DNA from: Alphaproteobacteria bacterium
GTDB lineage: Bacteria; Pseudomonadota; Alphaproteobacteria; UBA8366
Assembly: GCA_029861675.1 (NCBI GenBank)
Contig: JAOTYV010000139.1
Coordinates: 1-11,733 of the forward strand
DNA: 11,733 bases
Reading direction: 5' to 3'
Both the position numbers and the translations under genes were made by a program. A model generated the notes under the pieces. That model worked only from the letters and a program-made list of their open reading frames with translations. It made no database searches and had not been told where the DNA came from. Shown one piece after another: positions 7,448-11,733 of the stretch; position 1 is the stretch's first letter, and every line of letters starts with the position of its first letter.

Positions 7448-8568
7448 TTCGCCGCCTCCACCGCCGCGATCACGGCCTCATCCATCTTGTCATAGGGCTC
7501 CATGCCGAGCCGGTCCCGCACCAGGGCGATCGCCTCTTCCTCGCCGGTGCCGTGGATCGAGAAGAATACCGGCAGGTCCGGTTTCAATTCCTCCCACGCG
7601 GCGACGATCCCTTCGGCCATCACATCGGTGCGGGCGAACGCACCGCAGAAATTGACCAGCAGGCTCTTGATCTTCGGGTTTGCCATCACGAGCTCGAGCG
7701 CCGGTTTGCCCAAGGTATAAGCCTCGCCGCCGATCTCGAGAAAATTCGCCGGCGCGCCACCATAAAACCGCACCATGTCCATCGTCGTCATGGTCAGTCC
7801 GGCGCCATTGGCGAGAATGCCGACACTGCCGTCCAGGTCGATGTATTTAAGGCCCGACTTGGCCGCCCGCGCCTCGAGGTCGGTAAGCCTCTCCGCAGCG
7901 GCCTTTTCGCGCAGCTCCGGCTGACGCACAGCGCCCGAATCCTCCAGGGTGAATTTGCAGTCGAGCGCGATCAAATCGCCGCCGCCGGTCACCACCAGCG
8001 GATTAACTTCGACCAGCTCGCCGTCGTTTTCGGCGTACACCTGGTACAATTTGGCCAGCATGTCGGCCACCGGCGCGGCGCGATCGCCCAAGCCGAGCGG
8101 CGCCAGCATCGCCACGAGAGCATCCGCGGTCACGCCCGCACGAATATCGACGGCCATCCGGACGATCTTGTCGGGGTGATCGGCCGCGACCTCCTCGATG
8201 TCCATCCCGCCCTCGGTCGAGAACATGACCAGCGGCCCCTTGCTCGCCTGATCGGTCATCACGGCCGCATAATATTCCGCAGCGATGTCCGCCTGCGCCT
8301 CCACCAGCACCTTTTCGACCGTATGGACCCCGATCGTCATGCCGAGGATCCGGCCGGCGGCCGCTTCGGCTTCTTCCGGCGAATTGGCGAGCTTGATACC
8401 GCCGGCCTTGCCGCGTTTTCCGGTCGGCACCTGCGCCTTGACCACACAGGGGCCGATGCGGGCCGCCTGCGCCGCCGCGTCGGAGGCCGTTGACGCCAGC
8501 CCGCTTTCGGGGACAGCGATCCCTGCGGCGACAAGCAAGGGCTTGGCCGCGTATTCCTCAAAATCCAT
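7444..8568 (-). CDS. ADP-forming acyl-CoA synthetase, beta subunit (SucC-like, ATP-grasp)
   Basis: This 374-residue protein is slightly shorter than E. coli SucC (388). It has the ATP-grasp nucleotide-binding fold with K44 and the TGKRGKAGG loop (49-57), Mg-binding E187/N189 in VEVNP, and D203 in LIALD. The C-terminal ligase domain starts near DGSVGILANGAGL (246-258). Two regions differ from SucC and from malate thiokinase MtkA. NIFGGIVRCD is NFCGAFARTD (306-315), where the Arg is kept but the GGIV/GGIM carboxylate loop becomes GAFA. The VVRLEGNN segment is FFSIHGTG (335-342). In SCS structures the GGIV loop contacts succinate, so a different acid is expected. The gene begins 4 bp after the aldehyde dehydrogenase stop and overlaps the alpha-subunit gene by 4 bp, which argues for one transcript and one pathway. 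Only a weak ribosome site (GGGA) is visible, so it may depend on translation of the upstream gene. The fold is secure; the substrate is inference. Confidence 0.88.
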   Translation of the reverse strand: MDFEEYAAKPLLVAAGIAVPESGLASTASDAAAQAARIGPCVVKAQVPTGKRGKAGGIKLANSPEEAEAAAGRILGMTIGVHTVEKVLVEAQADIAAEYYAAVMTDQASKGPLVMFSTEGGMDIEEVAADHPDKIVRMAVDIRAGVTADALVAMLAPLGLGDRAAPVADMLAKLYQVYAENDGELVEVNPLVVTGGGDLIALDCKFTLEDSGAVRQPELREKAAAERLTDLEARAAKSGLKYIDLDGSVGILANGAGLTMTTMDMVRFYGGAPANFLEIGGEAYTLGKPALELVMANPKIKSLLVNFCGAFARTDVMAEGIVAAWEELKPDLPVFFSIHGTGEEEAIALVRDRLGMEPYDKMDEAVIAAVEAAK

Positions 8569-8572
8569 GGTT

Positions 8573-10012
8573 TTATTTCCCGTAGCGTTCCCAGTGCGCG
8601 CCGAACAGTTCCTGCTCGCTCGGCCGGTCCTCGGGGATTTCCGTTACCAGATGGGTGATGTTGATAAAGTGCCGCCAGTTGAGGTTTTCCGAAATGGAGT
8701 TCCCGGCCCAGGTGCCGCACCCCATTGAAAGGGTAAAGTCCAACCCGTTCGTGAAGGACCCGCCATTGCCGAATGTATGCGCCTGGTTGACCAGCACGCG
8801 CACCACCTTCAACTCCTCGGCAAGCACGCGATAGTGATCCGCATCCTTGGTATGGATGCCGACCGAATGCCCGGCGCCCTGATAGTTCAGGATGGTCTGG
8901 ACATGCTGTTTCGCCGCATCGAAATCCTTGGCCTTGTAGATGGTCAACGCCAGGGAGAGTTTTTCGCCGGAAAACGGATGGTCATCGCCGACGCCGCTAT
9001 CCTCGACCATGAAGAACTTCGCCCCCTTCGCCGCCGCCGGCAAATTGCACAGCTCGGCGAAGACAGCGGGATCCCGCGCGATGATATGGCGGTTCAGATG
9101 ACCGTCCCGCCACAACGCGTCCTGAATTTTCCGGCACTCTTCCGGCTTGGCGCGATAGCCGCCGGCGCGCTCCAGCGCCGCGATGGCATCCTCGTAGACG
9201 TCCTCCACGATGGTGACGGAGTTTTCCGAAGAGCATGACGTCGCATTGTCGAAGATCTTGGAGGCACAGATTTTCTCCGCCGCGTCGTCCAGATCGGCCG
9301 TCGAATCGATGATGACCGGCACGTTGCCGGCGCCGACGCCGATCGCTGGCGTACCGCTGGAATAGGCAGCGCGCACATTGTTCTGGCTGCCGGTCACGAC
9401 AACCAGATCGACCGCCTTCATCAGGGCCTGCGTCATTTCCTTCGACACGGGCTTCGGCAGCATCTGCACGAGATCCTCGGGCATGCCGATTTTCTTGAGC
9501 TCGGCCCGCATGTAGTCGACGGTTTTTTCGGTGGTCGCGTAGCCGGACGGCGAGGCCGCGATAATGACCGCGTTCCCGCCCTTGACGGCCATCATCGCCT
9601 TGTTGACCGGGGTCGCCGCCGGGTTGGTCGACGGTGTCACGGCGCCGACCACGCCGACCGGCTTGGCGTATTTGACGATGCCCCTGGCCTTGTCTTCCTC
9701 GATGACGCCGACTGTGCGGGCACGCATGAGATCGCGCAATGTGCCGAAGGTCTTGCGGGTATTCTTGGTGACCTTGTCGTCGGCATTGCCCAAACCGGTG
9801 TCGAGAACCGCCAGTTCGGCCAGTTCCCGGGCGCGTTCGGGCTTGTAGATCGACCATGCCAAGGCTGTCACTGCCTCGTCGATACGGGCCTGTCCGGCAT
9901 TCTCAATTTCCTGCATGGCCCGGCGGCCCTTCTGCACCACGGCATCGACGGCGACGGCGGCCTGTGCAGGTTCGGGTTTCGCGGGTTTCGGATCGGCAAG
10001 CGCTTGCGACAT
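8573..10012 (-). CDS. sauS: CoA-acylating aldehyde dehydrogenase, sulfoacetaldehyde dehydrogenase (SauS) type
   Basis: From ATG 10012 it has 479 residues. It belongs to the acylating aldehyde dehydrogenases, which turn aldehyde, CoA and NAD(P)+ into acyl-CoA. The catalytic Cys is C260 in NATSCSSEN, and the cofactor-domain motifs TPSTNP (126-131) and GAGNVP (227-232) are in place. The C-terminus (GCGTWAGNSISENLNWRHF, then SEQELFG..W..YG) resembles, from memory, SauS, which interconverts sulfoacetaldehyde and sulfoacetyl-CoA. An Ala/Pro/Lys-rich leader of about 20 residues precedes the domain. The SucC-like gene follows after only 4 bp, so acyl-CoA would pass straight to an ADP-forming synthetase. 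No sulfoacetaldehyde acetyltransferase (Xsc), taurine dehydrogenase or sulfonate transporter is in the window. Other short aldehydes such as glycolaldehyde remain possible. Family is sure; the sulfonate substrate is moderately supported. Confidence 0.82.
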   Translation of the reverse strand: MSQALADPKPAKPEPAQAAVAVDAVVQKGRRAMQEIENAGQARIDEAVTALAWSIYKPERARELAELAVLDTGLGNADDKVTKNTRKTFGTLRDLMRARTVGVIEEDKARGIVKYAKPVGVVGAVTPSTNPAATPVNKAMMAVKGGNAVIIAASPSGYATTEKTVDYMRAELKKIGMPEDLVQMLPKPVSKEMTQALMKAVDLVVVTGSQNNVRAAYSSGTPAIGVGAGNVPVIIDSTADLDDAAEKICASKIFDNATSCSSENSVTIVEDVYEDAIAALERAGGYRAKPEECRKIQDALWRDGHLNRHIIARDPAVFAELCNLPAAAKGAKFFMVEDSGVGDDHPFSGEKLSLALTIYKAKDFDAAKQHVQTILNYQGAGHSVGIHTKDADHYRVLAEELKVVRVLVNQAHTFGNGGSFTNGLDFTLSMGCGTWAGNSISENLNWRHFINITHLVTEIPEDRPSEQELFGAHWERYGK

Positions 10013-10018
10013 TCTCAA

Positions 10019-10022
10019 CTCC
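10019..10022 (-). promoter_or_regulatory. Ribosome binding site that decides the sauS start
   Basis: GGAG on the - strand sits six bases before ATG 10012. An in-frame TTG at 10024 would add four residues but overlaps this site and has no good site of its own, so ATG 10012 is preferred. Confidence 0.6.
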
Positions 10023-10073
10023 AACTATTGGCGGGGCCGGCGCGGAAGGCGCGGCTATTGAATATTGTGGTGG

Positions 10074-10970
10074 CTAAAACGGGCGGCCGCCCTTGATCTG
10101 CGTGCGGTGCATGACGCGCCGCGTGTTTTGGTCGAAGGAATCGCGCCGGTGCATCGCGCAGCGGTTGTCCCAGATCAACACGTCCCCCAGGGCCCATTGG
10201 TGATGCCAGGAAAATTCCGGTCGCGTGGCATGTGCCCAGATTTCGTCGAGCAGGCTTTCCGACTCATCGACCGGCAGGCCCATGATGTAGGCATGACGGC
10301 GCCGGCCCAAATAGAGCGCCTTGCGGCCGGATTCCGGATGGGTGCGAATGATCGGATGCACCGCACCGGGACAGGCCGAGACATCGGTTACCGGCTCGGC
10401 ACCGTCGCGCAGGAATCCGCCGCTGTTGGTGCTCGCATCGTGTTTGATCGTCATACCGTCGATACGTTTCCGCAGGGATTTCGGCAGATTCTCCAGCGCT
10501 TTATACATATTGCAAAAGCCCGTATCGCCGCCTGCCGGCGGAATTTCGAGCGCGGACAGCACGCTGCCGGTCGGCGGCTCGTCGATATAGTTCATATCCG
10601 TATGCCATTCCGCCTCGGCATTGCTCAGCGCGCCGATCGGTTTGCCGTTCTCGATGACATTGGACAGGATCAGCACTTCCGGGAACCCTTCGACGCCGAC
10701 CTGTCCGTTCTCATTCGGCGGCGCGATATCCAAATCGCCGAAGCGCCGGCTGAAAGCCACCAAAGCCGCGTCGCTAAGGCGTTGTTCGCGAAACAGCAGC
10801 ACGCAATGATCAAGCCAGGCGTGATGCACGAATTCGAAAGTAGGGGTATCGATATTGGCGAGATCGACACCGCGAATTTCGGCGCCAATCGCGGCCGACA
10901 GTGGAACTATTTCAGGCGCTGCCGGCTTACCGGACGCCGATTTTTCTGCCGACACGGGCTGTAGGTTCAT
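10074..10970 (-). CDS. TauD/TfdA-family Fe(II)/2-oxoglutarate-dependent dioxygenase
   Basis: This 298-residue protein couples oxidative decarboxylation of 2-oxoglutarate to substrate hydroxylation. In TauD itself this releases sulfite and aminoacetaldehyde from taurine. The iron ligands are H123 and D125 in WHTD and H274 in AMHRRD. The 2-oxoglutarate Arg is R285, 11 residues after the distal His as in TauD (H255/R266). R289 aligns with the sulfonate-binding R270 of TauD. By hand alignment with the E. coli sequence from memory, other taurine-pocket residues are replaced: H70 by A83, Y73 by N86 and N95 by E119. It is therefore an active-looking dioxygenase with a different pocket. It is the first gene of the - strand cluster, 61 bp before the sauS ATG, and GGGGA lies five bases before its ATG. 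Release of an aldehyde for the downstream acylating dehydrogenase is an attractive role but is inference. Confidence 0.88.
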   Translation of the reverse strand: MNLQPVSAEKSASGKPAAPEIVPLSAAIGAEIRGVDLANIDTPTFEFVHHAWLDHCVLLFREQRLSDAALVAFSRRFGDLDIAPPNENGQVGVEGFPEVLILSNVIENGKPIGALSNAEAEWHTDMNYIDEPPTGSVLSALEIPPAGGDTGFCNMYKALENLPKSLRKRIDGMTIKHDASTNSGGFLRDGAEPVTDVSACPGAVHPIIRTHPESGRKALYLGRRRHAYIMGLPVDESESLLDEIWAHATRPEFSWHHQWALGDVLIWDNRCAMHRRDSFDQNTRRVMHRTQIKGGRPF

Positions 10971-10980
10971 GAACGTCCCC

Positions 10981-11040
10981 AGGAGGCTTATATTCCATTT
11001 ATCAATACGTATCGTTCCATTTTATGCAATTTTTGTAAAC
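10981..11040 (-). promoter_or_regulatory. AT-rich promoter-like region of the dioxygenase-led cluster
   Basis: This stretch is strikingly AT-rich next to its GC-rich surroundings and lies just upstream of the dioxygenase gene, after the groEL terminator. On the - strand it contains TTTACA near its start, a possible -35 element, and several TATAAG/TGATAA-like -10 candidates, but no pair with convincing spacing. The palindrome ATACGTAT at 11005-11012 (10 of 12 symmetric positions when extended to 11003-11014) could be an operator. The placement supports a promoter; the exact elements are uncertain. Confidence 0.4.
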
Positions 11041-11063
11041 TAAAACCAAGCCATGCCAACAAG

Positions 11064-11093
11064 AAAAAGGGCCGCACGAGAGGTGCGGCCCTT
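11064..11093 (-). terminator. Intrinsic (Rho-independent) terminator of groEL
   Basis: A perfect 11-bp stem pairs 11067-11077 with 11083-11093 around a 5-base loop (11078-11082). Read on the - strand, the GC-rich stem is followed by a T-run (CTTTTTCTT). It lies 24 bases beyond the groEL stop. This is a textbook terminator and should separate groEL from the dioxygenase cluster that follows on the same strand. Confidence 0.92.
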
Positions 11094-11117
11094 CTTACAG
11101 CATTGGCTGCGGTTGGA

Positions 11118-11733
<616 letters not shown>

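Noticed and set aside
6560..8493. Long + strand frames (6560-7495, 7552-8493) opposite the SucCD-like genes
   Set aside because: His/Arg/Asp-rich shadow translations without domain features. The - strand genes have full catalytic motifs and the ATGA overlap.
9950..10012. Ala/Pro-rich leader of the acylating dehydrogenase as a microcompartment encapsulation peptide
   Set aside because: Acylating dehydrogenases are sometimes encapsulated, but no shell-protein gene is in the window and the leader shows no clear amphipathic helix separate from the domain.
10013..10073. Direct repeat GGCGCGG in the dioxygenase-sauS gap as a regulatory element
   Set aside because: Seven-base GC-only repeats are expected by chance in this composition, and no hairpin or promoter accompanies them.
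5734..10970. Serine-cycle operon (malate thiokinase with Hyi and a hydroxyacid dehydrogenase)
   Set aside because: The SucCD-like loops differ from MtkAB, and no malyl-CoA lyase, serine-glyoxylate aminotransferase or PEP carboxylase gene is present. The acylating aldehyde dehydrogenase is also not a serine-cycle gene.

Overview
The window is GC-rich chromosomal DNA (about 60 percent or more G+C by eye) whose proteins look alphaproteobacterial. The evidence is a GroEL with a GGM-repeat tail, a PepN-type aminopeptidase, and an intergenic inverted repeat of the 'CTTCG..AGGCTCAGGATGAGG' kind that I know as a dispersed element in alphaproteobacterial genomes. A Rhodospirillales- or Rhizobiales-like host is plausible, but this is inference. 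I see no phage, transposon, CRISPR, tRNA or rRNA.

The left half (1-5619) is read on the + strand. It holds the 3' end of a metallo-beta-lactamase-fold hydrolase of the N-acyl homoserine lactonase type, a D-2-hydroxyacid dehydrogenase (284-1276), an M1 aminopeptidase N (1414-4059) and a dihydrolipoyl-dehydrogenase-like flavoprotein (4186-5619). Gaps of roughly 95-140 bp separate them, so they need not form one operon. The hydrolase/dehydrogenase pair could act in sequence, opening a lactone or ester and then oxidising or reducing the hydroxy acid.

The right half (5734-11733) is read on the - strand and converges on the left half across an imperfect hairpin at 5634-5703. In transcription order it holds the 3' part of groEL, a strong intrinsic terminator, an AT-rich promoter-like gap, and then five tightly packed genes. 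These are a TauD/TfdA-family 2-oxoglutarate dioxygenase, a CoA-acylating aldehyde dehydrogenase of the sulfoacetaldehyde (SauS) type, the beta and alpha subunits of an ADP-forming acyl-CoA synthetase related to SucCD, and a hydroxypyruvate isomerase (Hyi) homologue. The two synthetase genes overlap by ATGA.

The five-gene cluster is the most interesting part. The dehydrogenase and the SucCD-like pair together could convert an aldehyde to an acyl-CoA and then to the free acid with ATP formation, or run the reverse to activate and reduce an acid. The dehydrogenase type points to sulfoacetaldehyde/sulfoacetate. The Hyi gene points instead to C2/C3 hydroxy-acid metabolism (glycolaldehyde, glycolate, hydroxypyruvate). 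The dioxygenase could supply the aldehyde by oxidative C-S cleavage or a similar reaction. The SucCD-like proteins and the dioxygenase keep their catalytic residues but differ from E. coli SucCD and TauD at substrate-pocket positions, so the true substrate is open.
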